A stretch of DNA of 64,000 nt, from contig JAGYXB010000135.1 in the NCBI GenBank assembly GCA_022495005.1, positions 4,650,001 to 4,714,000 on the forward strand, given 5' to 3'. This document shows positions 33,001 to 39,176 of the stretch, one piece after another. The notes beneath the pieces were generated by a model. The model did not search any database and was not told where the DNA came from. It saw nothing but the letters and a program-made list of their open reading frames with translations. Both the position numbers and the translations under genes were made by a program. This DNA is from Rhyacophila brunnea. Taxonomy: Eukaryota > Arthropoda > Insecta > Trichoptera > Rhyacophilidae. Numbering within the stretch: the stretch's first letter is position 1; every line of letters begins with the position of its first letter.

Positions 33001-35129
33001 CTTAGATATTGAAGTCATGAAAGGATAATAAAAAACACCGTATAATGGGGTGGCATTTCGACCCTGCCTAGGGGCGGCATTTTGTCTAGGGACGTCACTG
33101 TAAGTAGCTAAGTGTCATTGTTTCCTGTTGTGATCTAATTTAAATGCATGTGACTGATAGGCTTCCTATATAAAATTAATCGGGACAAATATGCTTCAAT
33201 GGTTCAATAATGAAACAGCAGCGAATTTTTTTGATGCAATCGATTCGTCAGAAGATTTGAAAGATGGCATTGAAATAGTTCAAAACAGTCATACATACAC
33301 TTTAAATTATACTAAAATCTTAACAGATACGTATAAACCACTAATATTATTGTGTCATCACTGTCGTCTTTAATAATAATTGGATAAGGAAGAGACACAT
33401 TATTATTTATTTTTATCGTGTGGTCTCAAAATCAGTCAGTCTCTCTGGCCTCCAAGTCCCTATATTCGCCACTGAGCAACATCCATAGTTTTTATTTTTA
33501 TTTTGTATTATATTAATATTGAATTGTGTTTTATTTATCTACAGGTCCCATTGCGAATGCGACAAAGCTTTCTACCGGTGCTTGAAAAGGACGAACTCTT
33601 TGGTTTCTTCACAAATCGGTGTTACATATTTTTCGATATTGGGGCCACAGTGCTTCAAAAGGGAACATCCCATTATGCGATGTATGAGAAGAACAAGGTA
33701 TTAAAACACACATCTGTAGTAATTAGGATGTAAGGTCGTGTCGGAGCAATTAGGAAAAATGATTTTGAGATTTTAAAAAAATCATTTTAATTGTAAAACA
33801 TTTACCCAGGTGTAATGTCTAAGCTTTATTAGACACCTATTGCGTTTATATTTTGCTATACTTACTTACAGAAGAATGTAACATTTTTATATCAACACTA
33901 GGTTCCATAACATCACATGCTATTTCCGGAAGTATATTATTTTACATATTAAATTTATGTAGGTATATCATTTTCATGTAGATACTGTAACATTAAATAA
34001 ATTATCTATAGTGGTCTTCAAACTTTGTCGACTCACGGAACCCTTAGAAATATAAGGTTTTTTCGGGGAACCTCCATCCCATCATTAGAAAAATATATCT
34101 TAAAATAATATTCAAAGTAGATCAATGTGATATAGTTACTTTATGTAAAGACAATTAAAGACAATTATTGTATTTTTTATAAAAAAAAAATAACATAAAA
34201 TTAATGTAATTCACTCACTAGTAGCATCAACTCGTTCCCCAGCTGTATCCTACCCTTGCATTATATTTAGTGACTGGGATGTGCTTGCATTTTTTACACA
34301 ATTTGTCGAAGTCTAGGTTTATTTGTCGGATTTTATTTTGATTCACGGAACCCCCAGAGAGGTGCGGCGGAACACAGTTTGAAGACCACTGACCTATATT
34401 ATAAGCGATTTGAAGTGGTCCACTTCCTTTGTGATCTAGGTAGGTAGGTAGGTATAATTCATATGCTCATAGCCCCCATAAGGGGGGGGGGGGGGTCTGA
34501 CAGGACTCTAGCCTGGGGGCCCGGCGTGGTGGGTTGATCATATAAGTGATATAAACTCACATCACACATTAGCTTTACTTCAAGAATATTAATGTTTTAA
34601 AATAGGTGGTTGTGCGATGCAATTTTAGAATATGTCGATATTCGACAGATGTAGGTATTCAAAAATACAAAAAATACACTGAATACCTACCCATAACATT
34701 ACTTCGAACACCATTTGAAAAACGCTAGTGTAGAGCGTCACACTGGCCTTAACCTTAGCGATAGGTAAGGGGGCCCGCGTGAGGATGTGGTGGCCATGCA
34801 TAGGTTCATAATATTAGTTCACCAGCACACGATGTCTTCAATTATTGGTATTTGTGTATTTATTATCAACTTCAACAATAATAAAAACCTTTATATCTCG
34901 AGACATGTTAGAGTCTCGAGATATAAAGGTTATTTTTACTACAATAAGCGTAATAATAATATGGTGGTCGCTATTTCGACCGTGTTTGAAATTGTGCGAT
35001 AAAAAAATATATGTAAATACATTATGTATTTTTTTAATTTTCAGACTTACCGGACAAAAATGCGAAGAGTACGAGCTGGATCATTCGCAACCAAAAATGT
35101 GGCAGTGGTTTGACACTGAAACATTTTGA
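16199..35129 (+). CDS. Group III (bee-venom-type) secreted phospholipase A2 with a giant N-terminal extension, six coding exons
   Basis: Spliced model join(16199-18040, 22631-22811, 24476-24661, 31132-31288, 33545-33697, 35045-35129), 867 residues. All five introns are GT..AG and the phases (0,1,1,2,2) agree. The last ~135 residues are a complete group III sPLA2, which hydrolyses the sn-2 ester of phospholipids using Ca2+. The calcium loop WCGDG is at about residues 740-744 and the motif CCRRHDTC has its catalytic His-Asp at about 765-766. The family landmarks TKYGLTNTG and SHCECDKAFYRC follow, and a WQWFD-type tail ends the protein. The mature part matches the usual ~134 residues of the family. 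Upstream lie a basic N-terminus, a hydrophobic segment (about 26-41) that could be a signal peptide or anchor, and ~590 Asn/Thr-rich residues. The start at 16199 follows a splice acceptor (AG at 16194-16195), so a 5' UTR exon lies upstream and was not found. The catalytic assignment is very secure. The long exon's membership rests on phase and position, not transcripts. Confidence 0.85.
18290..18610 (+). pseudogene. Possible LINE C-terminal remnant, in sPLA2 intron
   Basis: One frame reads LDYMFWECPAMSNEN and a neighbouring frame TLYRGNYPELGRKI. The FWECP motif resembles the C-terminal region after the reverse transcriptase in insect LINEs. Several stops and shifts are present. This is a weak call on short motifs. 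Confidence 0.35.
18611..19900. other. sPLA2 intron 1 interior, nothing recognised
   Basis: AT-rich without open frames. Other parts of this intron carry the repeats listed separately. Confidence 0.5.
19901..20156. mobile_element. hAT-type MITE, family B, copy 3, in sPLA2 intron
   Basis: Both termini match family B (CAGGGCTCGAAATGGACC; CATTTCGAGCGCTG). The flanking 8-mers do not match, so the target duplication has decayed or the site was rearranged. Confidence 0.8.
20930..21236. mobile_element. 307-bp foldback element, in sPLA2 intron
   Basis: The two halves are reverse complements: GTGGGTCTATTCTAT at the left, ATAGAATAGACCCAC at the right, with a short centre near 21076-21093. The inner arms (TTAGCACTTATTGTAACAAT) are almost perfect. 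Confidence 0.85.
21363..22193. mobile_element. 831-bp inverted-repeat element, in sPLA2 intron
   Basis: AGTCCAGTCAAATTAGACCG begins the left terminus and an imperfect reverse complement of ~60 bp ends at 22193 (both contain TTGGTTGCAAAAGGTGGGG in opposite orientation). The flanks are atcct and atccg. No transposase frame is convincing. Confidence 0.75.
22631..22811 (+). CDS. sPLA2 gene, pro-region exon A
   Basis: The acceptor TTTCCAG ends at 22630 and the donor is CTAG|GTATAA at 22812. It enters in phase 0 from the long exon and leaves in phase 1. It encodes about 60 residues with amphipathic, probably helical character (LRDLAGSFMESLVERIVPQ, then a basic RDLMRRMQ stretch). No Cys is present. 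Its place between the extension and the catalytic exons suggests a propeptide or linker. An ATG lies inside (22646), so a shorter product starting here is possible in principle, although it would lack a signal peptide. Confidence 0.75.
22812..24475. other. sPLA2 intron 2, nothing recognised
   Basis: No repeat boundary or extra exon is visible. The minus-strand frame at 23827-24111 is unsupported. Confidence 0.5.
24476..24661 (+). CDS. sPLA2 gene, pro-region exon B leading into the mature enzyme
   Basis: The acceptor ATTGCAG ends at 24475 and the donor is CCTG|GTGAGA at 24662; both introns are phase 1. It encodes about 62 residues, again helical (LTQPLNQLMQGVRDYG, then DVASGVASVADSVGDSF), ending in DRVKAIFP plus the first base of a Gly codon. 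The final AIFP-G matches the start of mature group III enzymes, just before the TLWCG calcium loop. The preceding Arg/Lys residues are candidate processing sites. The frame stays open past the donor for about 250 bases, but that run-on is intronic. Confidence 0.85.
24930..25230 (-). pseudogene. LINE reverse transcriptase C-terminal remnant, in sPLA2 intron
   Basis: Minus-strand frames give WAGHFGRRVDNRWTNAVIK, then GWIDEVIKFCG and MIEEAFIQ, with frame changes and stops between them. The order W-AGH-R, then W-D-E/D, then W/EEA matches the conserved tail of many insect non-LTR retrotransposon proteins. Boundaries are approximate. Confidence 0.65.
25619..25824. mobile_element. hAT-type MITE, family G (TAGCGCTGTCCAAC termini), in sPLA2 intron
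   Basis: GCGCTGTCCAACTGGCGG at the left and AGCTGGACAGTGCTG at the right are inverted. The 8-bp duplication gtctactt is perfect (25611-25618 and 25825-25832). The interior GCGGCCCGC motifs are GC-rich. It is 206 bp long. Confidence 0.88.
25985..26070 (-). repeat. tRNA-like SINE head, family S, in sPLA2 intron
   Basis: Minus strand: acceptor CGCAC..GTGCG, A-box region GACTCAATTGGTAAAACAC, B-box GGGCTCGAGTCCC. It is related to 13681-13760 over this part and the following ~90 bases (GTGCGTCCTATCTAAT, then CAACAAATCGCGTTAATTTT). Confidence 0.6.
26071..27553. other. sPLA2 intron 3 interior, AT-rich with an unclassified inverted pair
   Basis: Around 26380-26450 the sequence GGTGAAGCCTTTACTGAGCC and CGGAAAGATACGAAGC recur inverted at 26834-26888 (TTCGTATTTTTCCGC, CTCAGTAAAGACTTCACC). 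This is a probable ~510-bp inverted-repeat element, without clear target duplication. Confidence 0.5.
27554..27885 (+). pseudogene. hAT transposase remnant: left terminus plus C-terminal dimerisation domain
   Basis: CAGAGGTAGTCAACCTGG at 27554 looks like a hAT terminus. From about 27680 a short frame encodes FLTSYLVESGFSAVNNIM then TKERNRLNISEIGDLRLFL, the hallmark of the hAT C-terminal dimerisation domain in ZBED/SCAND3-like transposases. Stop at 27881-27883. Everything between the terminus and this domain has been deleted and no right terminus is seen, so it cannot be active. It lies in the fourth intron of the sPLA2 model. Confidence 0.8.
27975..28500 (-). pseudogene. Non-LTR retrotransposon, 3' half of reverse transcriptase (inverted part)
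   Basis: On the minus strand the frame reads RPVRQGCVLAPFLFIILFD, then LEYVDDAVLFDN, the YVDD catalytic box of reverse transcriptase, and SFKYLGVHITGDG. These are domains 4-7 of a non-LTR reverse transcriptase. It begins near the point where the plus-strand fragment at 28849-30570 stops. No C-terminal region, 3' UTR or poly(A) follows on the left, so it is truncated. Confidence 0.85.
28501..28848 (+). mobile_element. GC-rich presumptive LINE 5' UTR and inversion junction
   Basis: Between the minus-strand and plus-strand reverse transcriptase pieces lies GC-rich DNA without a convincing frame. It directly precedes the endonuclease and is best read as the element's 5' leader plus the inversion breakpoint. 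Confidence 0.5.
28849..30570 (+). pseudogene. Non-LTR retrotransposon, endonuclease and 5' half of reverse transcriptase
   Basis: An apurinic-type endonuclease is recognisable: GTYNVRILRTPGKD, LGLSEVRWKGAG, MGDYNARVGADP and IDHFLYSLKHR, HSDHELI. It is broken by a frameshift near 29250-29325. The reverse transcriptase N-terminal part follows: KRLKNGKAPGGDGIHPEFLK, NYRGITLLSVPGKILANIL, NQAGFLPGRACADQI and CCFVDYEKAFD, broken by a second frameshift near 30180. The linker between the two domains is deleted at about 29980. The style EVRW-KG suggests an RTE/BovB-like or related clade, but I cannot fix it. Codon GC is far above the surroundings, as expected for inserted DNA. It ends near TEWAV, just before the block found on the other strand. 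Confidence 0.88.
30892..30960. mobile_element. hAT-type MITE, family B, truncated copy 4
   Basis: Only the left end (CAGGGCTCGAAATGGACC, then the GGTTCATGAAATCC region) is present; no right terminus follows before the sPLA2 exon at 31132. Confidence 0.65.
31132..31288 (+). CDS. sPLA2 gene, catalytic exon 1 (Ca2+ loop and His-Asp active site)
   Basis: The acceptor GTGCCCAG ends at 31131 and the donor AAG|GTTTGT starts at 31289. It completes the split Gly codon (phase 1) and ends in phase 2. It encodes TLWCGDGDMA, the calcium-binding loop, then DNCCRRHDTC with the catalytic His-Asp, and then GDTKYGLTNTGIFTR, all diagnostic for group III sPLA2. Catalytic residues are intact, so an active enzyme is expected. 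The intron before it (24662-31131) is the longest of the gene and holds LINE, SINE and hAT remnants. Confidence 0.95.
31966..32080 (-). repeat. tRNA-like SINE, family S, decayed copy
   Basis: GGTACCGAGCGGGACTCG, GCATCCATCGAATTCC and the following CACATCTTACATCT order match the family S copies in reverse. Only the general layout survives. Confidence 0.45.
32248..32272. repeat. AT dinucleotide microsatellite
   Basis: About a dozen AT units inside family A copy 3. Family A copy 1 has only a short TATATAT here, so the run expanded after insertion. Confidence 0.9.
32581..32905. mobile_element. Unclassified insertion nested in family A copy 3
   Basis: In copy 1 the sequence TTTTTAAATGTATCTG is continuous. 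In copy 3 it is interrupted after AAATGT, and AAATGT recurs just before the sequence resumes. This is the pattern of an insertion with a ~6-bp target duplication. I see no inverted termini, poly(A) tail or open frame, and cannot name the family. Confidence 0.5.
33545..33697 (+). CDS. sPLA2 gene, catalytic exon 2 (Cys-rich core)
   Basis: The acceptor ATCTACAG ends at 33544 and the donor CAAG|GTATTA starts at 33698; both flanking introns are phase 2. Read in the correct frame it gives SHCECDKAFYRCLKRTNS, then IGVTYF and LGPQCFKREHP, the disulphide-rich second half of the group III fold. Cys spacing fits the family. A different frame is also open here but does not match any PLA2 and breaks the phase. 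Confidence 0.95.
34012..34392. mobile_element. hAT-like MITE, family H, in sPLA2 intron
   Basis: TAGTGGTCTTCAAACTTTG at the left and CAGTTTGAAGACCACTG at the right are inverted, each with ACGGAACCC further in. A clear target duplication is not visible, so the boundaries are approximate to a few bases. Confidence 0.7.
34468..34798. mobile_element. hAT-type MITE, family D, copy 2 (inverted orientation), in sPLA2 intron
   Basis: It starts CATAGCCCCCATAAGGGGG and ends GTGGTGGCCATG. The internal sequence is the reverse complement of copy 1 (GGGGGCCCGGCG, later TTAGCGATAGG). The flanks catatgct and cataggtt match at 6 of 8. Confidence 0.75.
34886..34931. repeat. Perfect 19-bp hairpin upstream of the last sPLA2 exon
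   Basis: AACCTTTATATCTCGAGAC, an 8-base spacer, then the exact reverse complement. It lies 113 bases before the exon at 35045, inside the intron. Confidence 0.85.
35045..35129 (+). CDS. sPLA2 gene, last coding exon and stop
   Basis: The acceptor TTTTCAG ends at 35044. Phase 2 entry gives LTGQKCEEYELDHS, then KMWQWFDTETF and TGA at 35127-35129. The Cys and the aromatic WQWFD tail match the C-terminus of group III enzymes. A polyadenylation signal follows about 40 bases later. A perfect 19-bp hairpin sits about 110 bases upstream in the preceding intron. Confidence 0.93.
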
Positions 35130-35169
35130 TTAACATGAAAACCCTATTGAAAAAATATTTCATAATATT

Positions 35170-35175
35170 AATAAA
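35170..35175 (+). terminator. Polyadenylation signal AATAAA of the sPLA2 gene
   Basis: A canonical AATAAA lies 41 bases after the TGA at 35129, in AT-rich sequence. Its position implies a short 3' UTR ending near 35.2 kb. The assignment is by distance only. Confidence 0.6.
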
Positions 35176-35289
35176 GAAAAATTGCCATTATTTCATTATG
35201 TTGACTGACTTTGTGGAGAAACTGTATTAATTAATACAACAGGTGAATTCAACAACGATTTTAAAACACAATAATTCAGGTGCGCACAT

Positions 35290-35540
35290 CAGGCGGGGAG
35301 GGTTATGTCATCCATTCTGTTTTGTCTATCAGATTTAGACATGCCGCGTTAGAATATTAAAGCAAACATTCGATGCCTCAGATGGTTGCACCAATTCACG
35401 AGTTGCTTGCGTATCTCCTCAGAATGCCAAAAGAAGAGATGCCAAACCCGTTGAGAAGGCTATTTGGCAGCCGAATCATGTGGGTCACGATCCTCACTCA
35501 TGAGATCCGGACGAAAAAGAAGAATAAGAAGTAATATTCC
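35290..35540 (+). repeat. LINE-3'-end-like repeat, second copy
   Basis: It shares ACATGCCGCGT, TTAAAGCAAACATT and the order of later blocks with 11280-11478. It ends in a purine-rich AAAAAGAAGAATAAGAAG tail, which is typical of non-LTR 3' ends. It lies about 120 bases past the sPLA2 polyadenylation signal. Confidence 0.5.
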
Positions 35541-36138
35541 AGTCACCTAGATAAATTGTATTTTTTCTGTTTCTGGGGGAGGGGGTTCCAAATACATAAC
35601 CCACCATGTGTGCGTGCCTGCAATAATCAATTTATTATTAGTCATTTTTCAAAATCAAATAAATCCGATCAAAACAGGAAAATCTGCCGATATGTCATCA
35701 GAAATATCAATACTTTCAAAGTATAATAAAATTATATTTAAAATTTGTAATTAGATAACATTTATTTAATAATTACAATAATTCATTAATTTATATATGT
35801 GTACATAAATAAATAGGTACTTAGGTGCTGAATATTTTTAAAATTGTAAATAAATATTTTTATATTAAACTTGGTTTACTTTTATTTCCCAGTTTCCCAT
35901 CTCAAAAGAAGACTTCCACAACTACCTACCTACTATATATGTCTTTTTTTTATTATTTTCACAAAATAGTTAACAACCCAAATCCTTAAGACCCCCATAC
36001 ATGGAAAGGCCAAACTGAACAAGCAAAATTTCTTCGGTTTGGCCTGAATGGATGCTTGGACATAATTATGGAAACCATGCCTCGTGATAGCAGGAAAAAA
36101 TGTCTCAAGAGCAGAAGTGACTTACGACATTCAAGAGA
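35541..36138. other. No gene seen
   Basis: AT-rich DNA between the LINE-like repeat and the family E MITE. Confidence 0.5.
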
Positions 36139-36146
36139 GTGACAAG

Positions 36147-36922
36147 CAGTGGCGCACCCAGGATTTAATATTGGGGGGGCCCAAGGAGGATAATGTAAAT
36201 TAGTCCCTTAGGATCTTTTTCTTCTTCACAGCCTAATTTCTCGTTTATCGGCCTTTTGTCTATTGCACTCGGTGTACCTACACCATGGTCCCCACATCTT
36301 GAAATGGTCCCTCAGGATAGAATATTTGGCGGGCCCCCTACCTACCGCGAAGATTAAAGACAGTGTGAAACACTACATTAACGTTTTTCAAATTGTGTTT
36401 TAGTTCAAATTAAGGGTACTCATACAGTGAATTATTGGCGATTTTTAATACATCTACTTTAATAATGGAGCTGTCGAGTATCGACACATAATAATCAAAA
36501 AATATATTGCACAATTACATAATTGAAAATGTTCATGGCCATGAAGTATAATAGCGCCGCAGGCGACTTTTTTTACTATTAAAGCTAACGTATGGTGTGT
36601 GTTTATCTCACTTATCTGGTAAACCCGACACGCCGGGCCCCGGAATTCGGGTGGACACCGAGAATTTTTTGACAGTTCCATTAGGGATTGGGTTTCTAAA
36701 AAAACCTGACATTAGTGTTTCGAAATTTTTGTGTTAGAAATTAAAATCTAAGAATTTTTTTTAAAAGGGTGCTGGAGAATTACAAATCATTTTTTTGCCG
36801 TGTTTTTATTTGTTTAAGCCCAAAAGTTTAGTTTATCGGCTTTCAATTTCAATGTTTAAAATCATTCTGATAATTTTGGGGGGTGCCAGGGCCTCTTGGC
36901 CCTCCCCCTGGGTGCGCCACTG
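36147..36922. mobile_element. hAT-type MITE, family E (CAGTGGCGCACCC termini), carrying a family D core
   Basis: Inverted termini CAGTGGCGCACCCAGG and CCTGGGTGCGCCACTG are flanked by a perfect 8-bp duplication gtgacaag (36139-36146 and 36923-36930). Positions about 36285-36645 resemble family D (GGCGGGCCCCCTAC, GCCGCAGGCGACTTTTT), so one element nested in another or the two families share a core. Confidence 0.9.
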
Positions 36923-36930
36923 GTGACAAG

Positions 36931-38820
36931 TGAGCATGCAGTTGAAAAGAAATCGTTTGACGAATTATTGAAAGGATAACAATTATATGTCTTAAAATAG
37001 AGACAAAGAATTTTTTCTGGACGCGCTCTAAAATAAGCTTTTAGGAAACTTGATAAAGGACTCCAGATAATAGACCCATATTCAAGATTGTATAACATTT
37101 AGATTCTTGAATGGTTTGGCTTCTCGCATGATGAATCCTAGAAGCTTACTTGCACGTAGAGTTGTAGAATGGGAGATGAGAGTGAAAAGATAAGAGTCAA
37201 AAATTATGCCAAGATTTTTCGCTTCAGATTGGCTCTTTAATGAACTTTTTGCCATTATATAATAATTTAATTTAATCGGGGTTCTTGATCTAGAAAAAGT
37301 AACACAGAAACACTTTAATAGTATTAAATTATAGTTTATTCTTTATTGACTAACTTTCAAGTAAACAGAGATTTCGTTGCAATGTTTAACAATCCAGCTC
37401 GTTGCGAATTGGCACATTATAATTTTAAATCATCTGCAAAGATATGCACTCAAACTCAACATAATTATATGTGTAGGTAAAATTAATGTTAAGTATATCA
37501 AAGAGATCGGGCGGTCTTCAATCTCTTTGTGTTATATATTATTATAGGTACCTACATACCTATCATAATTTCTGCTTGATAACAAGGTTTTGTATTAAAT
37601 TTGTAAGCAGACTTTTCTGTTTGGTTTTTTTTAATAAACATTTTTTTTATAATATTATCTAATGTGCTTAATTTTTGGTATTAGCTCACATTTATTTACA
37701 TTTTTTGAGTAAAATGATAAGCACTAAACTAGCTTTCCTTAATTTTCTCAGAATAATATACTTCGTATTTTCCCGCTAGATATCTCTAGTAGGCCGTAGG
37801 CATGTGTTGATGTGATTCCTGTAATATCATGTATAGTTATAATATTTTGTTGATAGGTGGCAGTGACTGTTTAAAACTATTCATATAATTGACACCAAGA
37901 TAATAATATTATAAAATGGTATTCGATATGATAAAACCCATAGAACATTTTTTCCAACAGTTTTGATAAAAAACCATTCGTTGAAAATGATTAAAATGCA
38001 CTCGAATTCAAAAAATATGCGCAAGGAACTACGTAAACAACATTATAATATAATAGGTATTTAATCCTTCATGAAATTGAAATATCACTATTTTCCTACA
38101 ATAATATTTATCCTTTACACATCTTATAAACATCATACTAATACATAATATCATACTCTTACGAATAAGCAATTATTTTATTATTGAATGAAGATCAATT
38201 AGTAGAAATTACAGGTGTTTTTTTTTAATAATGTAATTTCCTTTTCTGAAAATGCTGATTTTTAGTATTATAAGTACATAATATTTATATTTCCGAAAAT
38301 TCTGCAACACAATATTAAATACTAACTACCTATCAAAGCTGGGTGACCGATTGGATTGCAATTAGATCTAAATTACAAATTAACGATGTTTTACTAATTA
38401 CAGTACTACTTATATTATTAATAAATGGTTAAGTTTTAACACAAGTAATCACTAAGTGGGTCATAGAAGGTGTACACTGGTACACCTCTGCAAATAATTA
38501 CATACTCTATATATAGTTTATTGTGCGAAGAAAACGATTATTTTTGTATTTCCATAAACTGTGCACCTTATCATTCCATTTGTATTTTGAATTTCCCACA
38601 CTTTAAACAAATAATTAATTGCGTAATAAATTTGACCTCCGTAGTATTGTTCGCCGTTCGCTTGAAGCGCCATCCCGCGGATTAGATACTAATTTATCCT
38701 TCATGCATGGTGATTGTGGTATATGGAAGGTGTGACTTATTTTCGATTATTTTATATTTATTTTTGTGTTAATTGTTTAAAAACCCATGTGAAAAAGTGA
38801 GGTGATCGTGTTTCCCGCAG
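36931..38820. other. No gene seen; upstream of the orphan exon
   Basis: It ends in the splice acceptor used at 38820. A non-coding first exon and promoter for that gene should lie in or before this stretch, but none can be drawn. Confidence 0.4.
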
Positions 38821-39176
38821 TCTGTGCCCCGTTTCGGCTGAATGGATCCGGCGGTCGCGTGGTATCAACCGGAACAAGAAGGGCCCGCGAAGCACATCTG
38901 GCTTCGCATTTGGGGTGATTTCCCAAATGCGAATTTCAAAAACATTGAAAACACGAACTATAACATGATGAAGACTCCCGACTTTATACCTTTAAACGAT
39001 ATTAACAATACGGATTATAGAATTAATAGCAATTATTTCAATCCTGCGAGAAGGAAAATGGTTGACAACCGCGCGTCCACATTCAACATGAATAAGAACC
39101 ATGCTGCTTTAATCGGAGAGTTCGGCGGATGCCCGTGGCGATTGCCAAATTTCTGCTACGCCCCGGGAATATTCGG
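38821..39176 (+). CDS. Orphan 5' coding exon of an unrecognised gene
   Basis: The acceptor TTCCCGCAG ends at 38820. After 21 bases of 5' UTR an ATG at 38842 opens 111 complete codons up to a donor TTCGG|GTAAAT at 39177, leaving the frame in phase 2. The product starts MDPAVAWYQPEQEG, contains HIWLRIWGDF, an Asn-rich middle (NIENTNYNMMK, NINNTDYRINSNY) and ends EFGGCPWRLPNFCYAPGIFG. Base composition rises in GC at both ends, unlike the flanking DNA. There is no signal peptide. I recognise no domain. The next exon must begin by completing a Gly codon, but I found no convincing candidate in the window. It could be the start of a gene with a very long first coding intron. Confidence 0.6.

Larger units (their letters stand above)
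32162..33100. mobile_element. hAT-type MITE, family A, copy 3 with a nested insertion, in sPLA2 intron
   Basis: CAGTGACGTCCCG at the left and GGGACGTCACTG at the right are flanked by a perfect 8-bp duplication taagtagc (32154-32161 and 33101-33108). Against copy 1 it carries an AT dinucleotide run at about 32248-32272 and an extra block of ~325 bp (about 32581-32905). Confidence 0.9.

Noticed and set aside
33191..33373. 60-codon open frame between sPLA2 exons (MLQWFNNETAAN...)
   Set aside because: It has no PLA2 similarity, does not fit the splice phase and lies right after a MITE; possibly transposon debris but not assignable.
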